Source of the DNA: Candidatus Thioglobus sp.
GTDB lineage: Bacteria > Pseudomonadota > Gammaproteobacteria > Arenicellales > UBA868
Direction of reading: 5' to 3'
DNA length: 35,357 nucleotides
Assembly (NCBI GenBank): GCA_004212795.1
Contig: SHBR01000016.1
Coordinates: 1 to 35,357 of the forward strand
Shown here: positions 16,483 through 24,266 of the stretch, one piece after another
Layout: each line of letters opens with the position of its first letter
How positions within the stretch are numbered: the first letter of the stretch is position 1
Notes under the pieces: generated by a model
The model's database searches: none
Seen by the model: the letters and a program-made list of their open reading frames with translations, nothing else
Told to the model about the DNA's origin: nothing
Program-made: the position numbers and the translations under genes

Positions 16483-18336
16483 ATGGTTTCTCGTAGTGGT
16501 ATGGGACAGGCGTCTGGGGAGGATGCAATTGTACGCCAGCGGCTTAAGTTAGCTGGCATCATTGCGCTGATTCTTGCAGCCATTTTGTTAGCGCGGCTTT
16601 ATAGCCTGCAAGTCAGTCAATATGCCCGTTATCAAACCTTATCACTGGATAATCATATTCGTTTACAAGCATTGTCGCCGGTACGGGGGTTAATTTTGGA
16701 TCGCAACGGCGTTGTTCTTGCCCAGAACACGGCGGTGTATGCCCTTAAGGTGACACCGGAACGCGTGCCTGATATGGATTTAATGCTCGCTGAGGTGGGT
16801 CAGATTATTGATCTCTCTGATCAAGAAATTATTGCGTTTAAACAGCGGTCGTCACGCCGACCCGGATTTAAGAAACAACTATTGAAGACCCAGCTTGATG
16901 ATGCTGAGGCCGCAAAGTTTGCTGTCAATGAGTATCGTTTTCCGGGTGTGACGTTGGAAGCGGTATTACATAGAGATTATCCATTTGCAGAATTGACGGC
17001 TCATTTTCTGGGTTATGTTGGGCGGATTAGCGAGAAAGATCAAAATCGCCTTGAAGAGGAGAAATACAAGGGAATCTCACATACCGGTAAATCAGGAATC
17101 GAAAAACAGTATGAGCGCGCACTGGTGGGCAGCACGGGATTCGAAGAGGTTGAGATTGATGCGCATGGCAGAACACTGCGGACGATTAGTCGGGAAGGCG
17201 CAATACCGGGAGACAATTTACGTCTCACGATTGATATTGAACTGCAACGTGAAGCCCGTCGAGCGCTAGGGGCGAGTCGAGGGGCCGTAGTTGCAATGGA
17301 TCCGAGTAGTGGAGAAGTGCTTGCAATGGTGAGTAACCCCTCGTTTGATCCGAATTTGTTTGTCGACGGGATAGATCATGCGACGTACTCTGCGTTGCGA
17401 AGTCTAAAAGATAAACCGTTTCTAAATCGAGCGCTTCACGGTCGATATGCTCCGGGATCAACCATAAAGCCTATTTTTGCTGAAGTTGTTATGGAGGAAG
17501 GTATTGACCCGGATGAGTCTGTTTTTTGCCCGGGATGGTACATGCTGCCGGGCAGTACCCGACAGTATCGATGTTGGAAGAAAACAGGCCATGGGCGAGT
17601 CGACCTTCATGCGGCACTAGAGCAATCTTGCGATGTTTATTTTTATGAGATGGGAAAACGTCTTGGGATTGGCCAGATGTCTGGCGTGCTAAAAAAATTC
17701 GGTCTGGGCAGTCCAAGTGGTGTGGATTTGCCGGGCGAACCCGATGGCTTGGTTCCCTCCGCCGAATGGAAGCTCGCGACCCGTAATGAGCCGTGGTACC
17801 CCGGTGAAGACCTCATTACGGCAATTGGCCAGGGTTTTTTAATGACCACGCCACTCCAGTTAGCGCGGGTGGCGTCGATCCTGGCGACTCGTGGCATCGT
17901 TGTACAGCCCCGCTTACTTATGTCAAAAAATGATCCTTTGTCAGGTGACCCCAAAAATTTGAATAACAAAAAAAACACCCAGAATCTTCATATCAATACA
18001 GAAGCGATGGATCGTGTGATTCGGGCAATGACTGCGGTGATGAACAGTCCTCGTGGTACCGCTCGAATGAGCGGACGACGTAGCGCTTATTCCATTGCTG
18101 GGAAAACGGGAACCGCCCAGGTTATCGCGATTGCGCAGGGAGAAGAATACGATGAAGATTCTATAAGAGAGGAGTTTCGAGACCATGCGCTTTTTATTGC
18201 ATTTGCGCCGGTTGAAAATCCGAAGATTGCAATTGCAGTTGTTGTTGAAAATGGCGGTAGCGGCGCTGGCGTCGCAGCGCCATTGGCTCGAAAAGTGCTG
18301 GATCACTTTTTCCTGAAAGCGTTAGAGCGCGCTTGA
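16483..18336 (+). CDS. mrdA: Peptidoglycan D,D-transpeptidase MrdA (PBP2)
   Basis: PBP2 is the class B penicillin-binding protein that crosslinks new wall during elongation and pairs with RodA. The 617-residue product has one N-terminal membrane helix (about 23-40), a dimerisation/pedestal region with LSPVRGLILDRNG near 64-75 and TGKSGIEKQYE near 201-211, and a transpeptidase domain. Active-site motifs are Ser326-T-I-Lys329 (in PGSTIKP), Ser382-C-D, and KTG at 541-543 (in AGKTGTAQ). It follows mreD by 6 nt, so it is probably cotranscribed with mreBCD. Confidence 0.98.
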   Translation: MVSRSGMGQASGEDAIVRQRLKLAGIIALILAAILLARLYSLQVSQYARYQTLSLDNHIRLQALSPVRGLILDRNGVVLAQNTAVYALKVTPERVPDMDLMLAEVGQIIDLSDQEIIAFKQRSSRRPGFKKQLLKTQLDDAEAAKFAVNEYRFPGVTLEAVLHRDYPFAELTAHFLGYVGRISEKDQNRLEEEKYKGISHTGKSGIEKQYERALVGSTGFEEVEIDAHGRTLRTISREGAIPGDNLRLTIDIELQREARRALGASRGAVVAMDPSSGEVLAMVSNPSFDPNLFVDGIDHATYSALRSLKDKPFLNRALHGRYAPGSTIKPIFAEVVMEEGIDPDESVFCPGWYMLPGSTRQYRCWKKTGHGRVDLHAALEQSCDVYFYEMGKRLGIGQMSGVLKKFGLGSPSGVDLPGEPDGLVPSAEWKLATRNEPWYPGEDLITAIGQGFLMTTPLQLARVASILATRGIVVQPRLLMSKNDPLSGDPKNLNNKKNTQNLHINTEAMDRVIRAMTAVMNSPRGTARMSGRRSAYSIAGKTGTAQVIAIAQGEEYDEDSIREEFRDHALFIAFAPVENPKIAIAVVVENGGSGAGVAAPLARKVLDHFFLKALERA

Positions 18337-18352
18337 GATTATTTACCAGGGC

Positions 18353-19432
18353 ATGCTCCGACGAAAAAAATTGTTGTTTGATGGCCCACTGATGATCGGG
18401 TTGATTACGCTTTCTTTTCTTGGACTGTTTGTGATCTATAGCGCATCGGGGGAAAACTTCAGTGTGATGGTGCGTCAGGGTATTCGTCTCGGTATTGGGT
18501 GGGTGGTCATGATCCTTGTTGCTCAAATTTCGCCTGAGACAATTAAACGATTCTCGCCCCATCTTTTTATAGTTGGAGTGGTGGTGCTCATATCAGTGTT
18601 ACTTGTGGGAGTAGTTGCCAAGGGGGCTCAACGCTGGCTTGATCTTGGGGTTTTCCGTTTTCAACCCTCTGAATTAATGAAGCTCGCGTTACCGATGATG
18701 GTGGCCTGGTTAATGACAAGAGATAAATTGCCCCCTACTTTTACTATTATTCTTTTGGCGTTAGTGCTGACGGCTATTCCAGCGGGGCTTGTTGTGATTC
18801 AGCCAGATCTTGGAACGGGCATTATGCTTGCCGCTTCAGGGCTGCTGGTTATTTTCCTTTCAGGCATTCGTTGGCGGCATTTAATGATGATGCTTGCAAC
18901 GGTAGCTGCTGTTGCGCCGTTTCTTTGGTCGCAATTGCATGACTACCATCGTCAACGGATTCTTACTCTCTTTGATCCTTGGGCAGATCCAATGGGTAGT
19001 GGGTATCAAACTATTCAGGCTCAGATTGCAATTGGCTCTGCTGGAATCTGGGGAAAAGGCTGGCTTCAGGGGAGTCAATCGCACCTGGAATTTATTCCGG
19101 AACGCAGCACGGATTTCATTTTTGCCGTTTTTGCAGAGGAGTTTGGCCTCATTGGCGTGTTGATACTCATTGTGTTGTATCTTTTTATTGTGGGTCGATG
19201 CCTGGCGATGGCGTATCAAACGAAGGAAACCTATTCACGCCTTTTGATTGGGGCGCTAGCGCTTACCTTCTTCTTCTACTTATTTGTTAATCTAGGTATG
19301 GTTTCAGGGATTTTGCCAATCGTGGGCGTGCCATTACCGCTCGTGAGTTACGGGGGGACTTCGATGCTGACTTTAATGGCAGCATTTGGAATTATTATGG
19401 GCATGCATTCAAGACGCAGACTAATGACATGA
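18353..19432 (+). CDS. rodA: Peptidoglycan glycosyltransferase RodA (SEDS family)
   Basis: RodA polymerises lipid II into glycan strands in complex with PBP2. The 359-residue product is a SEDS polytopic membrane protein with about ten helices. The conserved FRFQPSELMKL lies near 101-111. The catalytic-region motif FIPERSTDFIFAVFAEE carries Asp254, and the family signature VPLPLVSYGGTSML lies near 333-346. ATG start at 18353, 16 nt after mrdA. It overlaps mltB by 4 nt (ATGA). Confidence 0.98.
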   Translation: MLRRKKLLFDGPLMIGLITLSFLGLFVIYSASGENFSVMVRQGIRLGIGWVVMILVAQISPETIKRFSPHLFIVGVVVLISVLLVGVVAKGAQRWLDLGVFRFQPSELMKLALPMMVAWLMTRDKLPPTFTIILLALVLTAIPAGLVVIQPDLGTGIMLAASGLLVIFLSGIRWRHLMMMLATVAAVAPFLWSQLHDYHRQRILTLFDPWADPMGSGYQTIQAQIAIGSAGIWGKGWLQGSQSHLEFIPERSTDFIFAVFAEEFGLIGVLILIVLYLFIVGRCLAMAYQTKETYSRLLIGALALTFFFYLFVNLGMVSGILPIVGVPLPLVSYGGTSMLTLMAAFGIIMGMHSRRRLMT

Positions 19433-20448
19433 TAAGAGAAAACATTTTTAAAAGTTGTAAATATTTGCAGCGCTGGAATATGAGCCTGATATGGGTATTG
19501 ACGTTTGGGGTGCTCTTCTGGTCAAACGTCGACGCCGTATCACTTGAAAAATATCCGGAATTAACCGAACTTGCAGCCGAGCTTGACGGCAATCTGGGGT
19601 TGCGCAAAGAAAAAATCGAGTCTTGGTTTGAAGATGCTGAGATAAAGACCAAAATTATTGATGCAATGAATCGACCGGCCGAGAGGCTTGATTGGCATCG
19701 TTATCGGTCTTTGTTTGTGAACACGGCATCAATTGACGGGGGCGTTAAGTTTCTTAAGGAGAACGCAGCAGTTCTTGGTGAGGCTGAAGCTCGATATGGC
19801 GTTCCAGCAGAAATCATCGTCGCCATTATTGGTGTTGAAACTCGATATGGAAAGGTCCTCGGGAATCTAAGGGTGCTTGATAGTCTGGTGACGCTTTCAG
19901 TCGAGTATCCACGCCGGAGCAAGTTCTTTTCCTCGCAATTAGCACATTTTCTTAAACTCGCGGCAGAGGAGGGCCTGGATCCTACTGTGGTGAAGGGTTC
20001 TTATGCAGGCGCGATGGGGATTCCCCAGTTTATGCCGAGTAGTTACCGAGATTATGCGGTTGACTTCGACGGCGATGGGCGGGCTGATCTTCTCAATAGC
20101 GTGGCAGACGCAATTGGAAGTGTAGCGAATTATCTCTCTCGATTTGGCTGGAAAGCCGAAGCCCCAATTATGGTTCGTATCTCGCAACCACCATCGGAAA
20201 TAGAAAATTGGGTTACCCGAAAACTTACGGCTAACACGCCGATCTCAGAACTGCGCGAACTCAAAATTGAAATTCTGGGGCCTGATGATGGCAAGGTGGG
20301 GGTGATGAAATTTGATGGAAAATCGGGACCGGACTATCGTATTGGGCATCATAATTTTTTTGTGATTACACGATATAACCGTAGTCAGAATTATGCGATG
20401 TCGGTTTACGAGCTTGCAGAGAAAATAGCAGCAGCGTTGAGCAATTGA
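19429..20448 (+). CDS. mltB: Lytic murein transglycosylase B
   Basis: MltB cleaves peptidoglycan between MurNAc and GlcNAc with formation of 1,6-anhydroMurNAc, making room for new strands. The 339-residue product carries the SLT_2-type domain. Catalytic Glu137 lies in IIGVETRYGKVLGNLRVLDS, followed by GSYAGAMGIPQFMPSSY. DFDGDGRADLLNS matches the EF-hand-like calcium loop known from E. coli Slt35. The N-terminus is a signal peptide with an extended n-region (hydrophobic core about 19-31). Unlike E. coli MltB I see no lipobox, so this copy may be soluble in the periplasm. Pseudomonas names this gene sltB1 in the same context. Confidence 0.95.
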   Translation: MIRENIFKSCKYLQRWNMSLIWVLTFGVLFWSNVDAVSLEKYPELTELAAELDGNLGLRKEKIESWFEDAEIKTKIIDAMNRPAERLDWHRYRSLFVNTASIDGGVKFLKENAAVLGEAEARYGVPAEIIVAIIGVETRYGKVLGNLRVLDSLVTLSVEYPRRSKFFSSQLAHFLKLAAEEGLDPTVVKGSYAGAMGIPQFMPSSYRDYAVDFDGDGRADLLNSVADAIGSVANYLSRFGWKAEAPIMVRISQPPSEIENWVTRKLTANTPISELRELKIEILGPDDGKVGVMKFDGKSGPDYRIGHHNFFVITRYNRSQNYAMSVYELAEKIAAALSN

Positions 20449-21263
20449 TTTTTTCAGTCAGTCGGCTGCTGATGCTTGGAGTTGTTTTAGGGTTCCTGTC
20501 GGGCTGTGGCATTTTCAAAGAAAAAAACTCGGGCGCGTATTATCAGGATGACGGGCCTCCAAAAGGGGGGCCTGATCCATCGACAGTCGCTAACCCCGTT
20601 CCGCGCGCTGAACCGCTGAGTAAGATCGGCAATTCGTCTTACGAGGTATTCGGTGTCAGGTATTATCCGATGTCTTCGATTGAATCCGGTTATAGCGAGG
20701 TGGGTGAAGCCTCTTGGTACGGCCGCAAGTTTCATGGACGATCCACCTCTAGTGGTGAGAAATACGATATGTTTGCCATGACAGCAGCTCATAAAACCCT
20801 ACCTCTGCCTACCTACCTGAGCGTTAAAAATCTGATCAACCAAAAAGAGGTTATCGTTCGGGTTAACGATCGCGGCCCCTTTTTAGGTGGGCGAATTCTT
20901 GACCTTTCCTACATGGCAGCTCAGAAATTAGGTGTTGTTGAGTCCGGTACTGCCCAGGTGAAGATCACCGCGGTGAGTACTGTTTTGCCGGCGACTCAAC
21001 AACGGACGAAAGGGTCTTCGACTCGTTCCGAGGTGTTGTTACAAGCGGCTAGCTTTCAACTTAAGGAGAATGCAGTTCGACTTCGATTAAAACTCATTCA
21101 AGACGGGATGAATGAGGTCAGGATTCAGACTGTGAAAATTGATGAGAGATTGTATTATCGAGTTCGAGCGGGCCCCTATCAAGATCAAGACGTGATTCGT
21201 GAGAAAATAAAGAAAATTAAATCGATTACAGGCATAGCGCCCAAGATATTGGTGGTGAATTAA
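20445..21263 (+). CDS. rlpA: Endolytic transglycosylase / septal ring lipoprotein RlpA
   Basis: RlpA is an outer-membrane lipoprotein that, in Pseudomonas, cleaves glycan strands stripped of stem peptides. The 272-residue product has a signal peptide with lipobox FLSGC (Cys21). The double-psi beta-barrel spans about 84-177, including GEASWYGRKFHG (Glu88, His97) and VRVNDRGPF (Asp142). A C-terminal SPOR domain (about 197-270) binds denuded peptidoglycan at the septum. Start is TTG at 20445, overlapping the mltB stop. An ATG at codon 10 would remove the only positive charge of the signal peptide, so TTG is preferred. Confidence 0.95.
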   Translation: MIFSVSRLLMLGVVLGFLSGCGIFKEKNSGAYYQDDGPPKGGPDPSTVANPVPRAEPLSKIGNSSYEVFGVRYYPMSSIESGYSEVGEASWYGRKFHGRSTSSGEKYDMFAMTAAHKTLPLPTYLSVKNLINQKEVIVRVNDRGPFLGGRILDLSYMAAQKLGVVESGTAQVKITAVSTVLPATQQRTKGSSTRSEVLLQAASFQLKENAVRLRLKLIQDGMNEVRIQTVKIDERLYYRVRAGPYQDQDVIREKIKKIKSITGIAPKILVVN

Positions 21264-22459
21264 TGCAACAGACTTTAAAAAAATTTAGACAGACAGTCAG
21301 TGTTTTTTTGATTTCTATTATCGTAGGCTTTGCAAGCGGTTCAGCTGTGATCGCATCGGAGGTTGAGTCAGATCTTGAAGGCGCGATGAGATCAACGATT
21401 CCAGCCCCGAACCTTAAAGTATCGTCTTGGCTGTTGATGGACGCTAAAACAGGTTTAACCCTGGCCGCAAACAATCCGGATGCTCCGGTAGAGCCTGCCA
21501 GTCTTACAAAATTAATGACGGCATTTATCGTTTTTCGTGAAATCGAAAGAGAGACTATTTCACTTGAAGATATTGTTGTTGTTAGTGAAAAAGCGTGGCG
21601 TTCGGAAGGGTCGCGGATGTTTATTGAGGTTGGCGATAAAGTGCGCATTGATGATCTTTTGATGGGTCTGGTGGTTCAGTCTGGGAATGATGCCGCTGTT
21701 GCGTTGGCTGAGCATGTTGCCGGGAGCGAAGAGGGTTTTGCAGACTTGATGAACCAAACCGCCTCTGAACTCGGAATGGATAACAGCAACTTTATAAACA
21801 GCGCCGGGATGCCGCATCCCGATCACTACACAACTGCGCGCGATATTTCCCAACTTGCCAGAGCAATTTTGATCGATCAACCTGGTCACTATGACCGATA
21901 TAAAATTCGCGAATTCACCTGGAGTGGAATTACCCAGAAGAATCGTAATCCGCTATTGGGACGAGATGAGTCGATTGATGGAATCAAAACGGGGCATACC
22001 CGATCTGCGGGTTATTGTCTTGTAGGTTCCGCTCAAAAAGATGGGATGCGGTTGATCGGTTCAGTAATGGGCGCTTCGGGAGATCGCGAGCGAGGGGATG
22101 CTGTTTACTCATTGCTGCGATTTGGGTTTGCAGCATATGAGCATCACGACCTGTACCCGGCGGGCGAGACCATTGTGGATTCATTTGTTTTTAAAGGAGC
22201 AAAAAATTCGGTGGCACTCGGATTATCCGATTCCGTAACCCTTGTTCTGCCTAAAGGGGCAGGCAAAGATCTTCAGGCCAGCGTCTCACTAGTGGATCCG
22301 GTGATCGCGCCTTTAAGTTTGGGCGACAAGTTGGGCGTGTTGTCCGTTTCACTCGCGGGAGAGCAGATTGTTTCCCGTCCCCTGGTGGCGCTTGAGCAGG
22401 TTGCGGTAGGCTCATTGTGGCAGAGGTTAAGTGATACCGCACGACTCTGGTTTTATTGA
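21263..22459 (+). CDS. dacA: D-alanyl-D-alanine carboxypeptidase (PBP5/6 family)
   Basis: This class C penicillin-binding protein trims the terminal D-Ala from pentapeptide stems and so limits crosslinking. The 398-residue product has an N-terminal signal peptide. Active-site motifs are Ser80-L-T-Lys83 (PASLTKLM), Ser140-G-Asn142 (QSGNDAAVALAE) and KTG at 242-244 (GIKTGHTRSAGYCL). The last 20 or so residues (LWQRLSDTARLWFY) look like the amphipathic membrane anchor of this family. The ATG overlaps the rlpA stop (TAATG). The orthologue in Pseudomonas is usually called dacC. Confidence 0.96.
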   Translation: MQQTLKKFRQTVSVFLISIIVGFASGSAVIASEVESDLEGAMRSTIPAPNLKVSSWLLMDAKTGLTLAANNPDAPVEPASLTKLMTAFIVFREIERETISLEDIVVVSEKAWRSEGSRMFIEVGDKVRIDDLLMGLVVQSGNDAAVALAEHVAGSEEGFADLMNQTASELGMDNSNFINSAGMPHPDHYTTARDISQLARAILIDQPGHYDRYKIREFTWSGITQKNRNPLLGRDESIDGIKTGHTRSAGYCLVGSAQKDGMRLIGSVMGASGDRERGDAVYSLLRFGFAAYEHHDLYPAGETIVDSFVFKGAKNSVALGLSDSVTLVLPKGAGKDLQASVSLVDPVIAPLSLGDKLGVLSVSLAGEQIVSRPLVALEQVAVGSLWQRLSDTARLWFY

Positions 22460-22746
22460 TGGGGATGACGAACGACGCAGATGAGCGGTCTCCTGAATTG
22501 CTGGATTTCCCCTGTCATTTTCAGATCAAGGCAATGGGGCGCAAGGTTGATGGGTTTCAACAGCGAGTGAGCGAGATTGTGCTTCGACATTTAAATGACG
22601 CCCCGATTCTGGATAAATCGATCAGAGAGAGTTCAAGTTCTCGCTATGTGTCGGTGAGTTGTACGATCCAAGCAACAAGTCGTGAACAGTTAGACGCAAT
22701 CTATATGGATCTTAACAGCGAGCAAGATGTGCTGATGACCTTATAA
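22459..22746 (+). CDS. ybeD: YbeD/DUF493 family protein
   Basis: This is a small cytoplasmic ACT-like alpha/beta protein of unproved role, nearly always found between a D,D-carboxypeptidase gene and lipB. The product is 95 residues from the ATG at 22459, which overlaps the dacA stop (TGATG). A second ATG two codons later is possible. ELLDFPCHFQIKAMGRK and SSSRYVSVSCTIQATSREQLDAIY follow the family pattern (FP..F..K.MG and the S..YxSVS strand). Confidence 0.88.
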   Translation: MGMTNDADERSPELLDFPCHFQIKAMGRKVDGFQQRVSEIVLRHLNDAPILDKSIRESSSSRYVSVSCTIQATSREQLDAIYMDLNSEQDVLMTL

Positions 22747-22758
22747 CCACTCTGCGTT

Positions 22759-23382
22759 ATGATGAAAGAGTATTCTCCTATTCAGTTTCAGCAACTCGGT
22801 TGCTGTGAATATGTTGAGACGATGAATCGAATGCGAGCGTGGACTGATCAGCGAGATTCAAATACGGTCGACCAAGTCTGGTTTCTTGAGCACTTTCCGG
22901 TTTATACCCAAGGCGTGAGTTGTGACGCTCGACCCATCAATGAGGGTCAGAGAATCCCGGTTATAAAGTCAGATAGAGGTGGGCAAATTACCTACCACGC
23001 CCCGGGACAGTTGATCGCGTATTTTTTATTTGATCTCAAGCGTCGAAAACTTGGCGTCCGGAAACTTGTCTCTATGATTGAGCAGGCAACGATCATGATG
23101 TTGGCTGAGGTTGGGCTTGCGGCAAAAATCAAGGAAGGGGCGCCGGGGGTTTATATCGCTGGGGAAAAAATTGCGGCGCTAGGGCTTAGAGTCCGCTCCG
23201 GATGCAGCTATCACGGCCTGAGCATTAATGTAGACCTTGATCTTGATCCATTCTTGAATATTGATCCCTGCGGTTATCAAGGCCTTAAAGTGACCAGCTT
23301 GCGAGATCACGGTATCTCTTTAACGGTCGCCGATGTTGCGGAGCGACTAAAAACGGTAGTTGCTCATCTCTCTGAGCAGTAA
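22759..23382 (+). CDS. lipB: Octanoyltransferase LipB
   Basis: LipB moves octanoyl groups from acyl carrier protein to the lipoyl domains of 2-oxoacid dehydrogenases and GcvH. The 207-residue product has the signature RGGQITYHAPGQLIAYFLFD near 73-92. The catalytic pair is Lys137 (AGEKIAALGLRV) and Cys171 (NIDPCGYQGLKVTS). Two ATGs are adjacent at the start. lipA, which often follows, is not here; the next gene is the convergent murU after 25 nt. Confidence 0.96.
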   Translation: MMKEYSPIQFQQLGCCEYVETMNRMRAWTDQRDSNTVDQVWFLEHFPVYTQGVSCDARPINEGQRIPVIKSDRGGQITYHAPGQLIAYFLFDLKRRKLGVRKLVSMIEQATIMMLAEVGLAAKIKEGAPGVYIAGEKIAALGLRVRSGCSYHGLSINVDLDLDPFLNIDPCGYQGLKVTSLRDHGISLTVADVAERLKTVVAHLSEQ

Positions 23383-23407
23383 CTGTGATGATCTTAGAAA
23401 GTCTCGG

Positions 23408-24091
23408 CTAGTCGTTATTTTCGCTTTTTCTTGCAGCATCGAGACGTTCCGCAGTCCCAACATCAATCCAGCGTCCTTTAAAAAGTGATCCGCTGACGAG
23501 TCCATCGCGTGATTTTTTTTTCAGAATGGGTGCAAGCGGGAACCTTCCAGGTGAACAACTATTGAATAATTTTTTACGATAGACGCCGATGCCTGAAAAA
23601 GTTAGATTTTCTTCGGGATACTCGCTTGGCAACTTTACTTTTCCTGCATCCAATCGAAAATCGCCTTTGGGGTGGTGGACCGGATTTTTAACCAGGATCA
23701 GATGAGCATCACTGTCCATTTTGTTGGGCAATCGATCAAAAGCGAAGTCAGTTCGGATATCGGCGTTAACAACAACGAAGGGGTCCGATGCAACATGATC
23801 TAATGCCTGCAGAATGCCGCCTCCTGTCTCGAGTGCGCCGTTGGACTCCTCCGAGAAATAAATATCAAGGCCACTCGGGGCATACTGCGAAACATGATCG
23901 ATAATTTTTGCGCCTAAATGGGCAACATTGATCGTGATTTGGTCTATTCCAGCAGCATTCAGCGCTGTTAGATGATGGTCAATAAGCGTGGTCTGGCCGA
24001 TGTGGAGCAACGGTTTTGGGATCGTGTCGGTGATCGGGGATAGCCGTTGCCCTCGACCCGCGGCTAGGATGATTGCTGATTTCGGAGGCAT
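23408..24091 (-). CDS. murU: N-acetylmuramate-1-phosphate uridylyltransferase MurU
   Basis: MurU makes UDP-MurNAc from MurNAc-1-phosphate in the wall-recycling shortcut that bypasses fosfomycin-sensitive MurA. The 227-residue product is a Rossmann-like nucleotidyltransferase. It shows LAAGRGQRLSPITDTIPKPL near 9-28, GALETGGGILQAL near 84-96 and VVNADIRTDF near 106-115. Length and the position next to lptD match MurU of Pseudomonas. It is divergent from lptD with no amgK kinase gene between them. A general sugar-1-phosphate nucleotidyltransferase remains possible. Confidence 0.85.
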   Translation of the reverse strand: MPPKSAIILAAGRGQRLSPITDTIPKPLLHIGQTTLIDHHLTALNAAGIDQITINVAHLGAKIIDHVSQYAPSGLDIYFSEESNGALETGGGILQALDHVASDPFVVVNADIRTDFAFDRLPNKMDSDAHLILVKNPVHHPKGDFRLDAGKVKLPSEYPEENLTFSGIGVYRKKLFNSCSPGRFPLAPILKKKSRDGLVSGSLFKGRWIDVGTAERLDAARKSENND

Positions 24092-24127
24092 GATGAATTT
24101 TTACCTTCATGTTTCTGGAGATGGAGA

Positions 24128-24156
24128 TTCCGAGAACCGATGACCTTGCCTATAAT
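24128..24156 (+). promoter_or_regulatory. Predicted sigma70 promoter for lptD
   Basis: A perfect TATAAT (24151-24156) lies 17 nt after TTCCGA (24128-24133, 3 of 6). The predicted transcription start is near 24163, only 2 nt before the first in-frame ATG of lptD (24165). This supports use of the later ATG at 24267, with a leader of about 104 nt. Confidence 0.5.
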
Positions 24157-24266
24157 AAAGCCTTATGAATTTTGATTCTTTATGCCAGAAATTTCTATTT
24201 TTTGTCAAAACGGTTGCACCTCTGTTCTGCGGCAAGGCCCTTCAAACATTAGGTATGGTTTTCCAT

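Noticed and set aside
24165-24266. N-terminal 34-residue extension of LptD
   Set aside because: It would place sequence ahead of a good signal peptide, has no ribosome site, and lies only 8 nt after a consensus -10 box.
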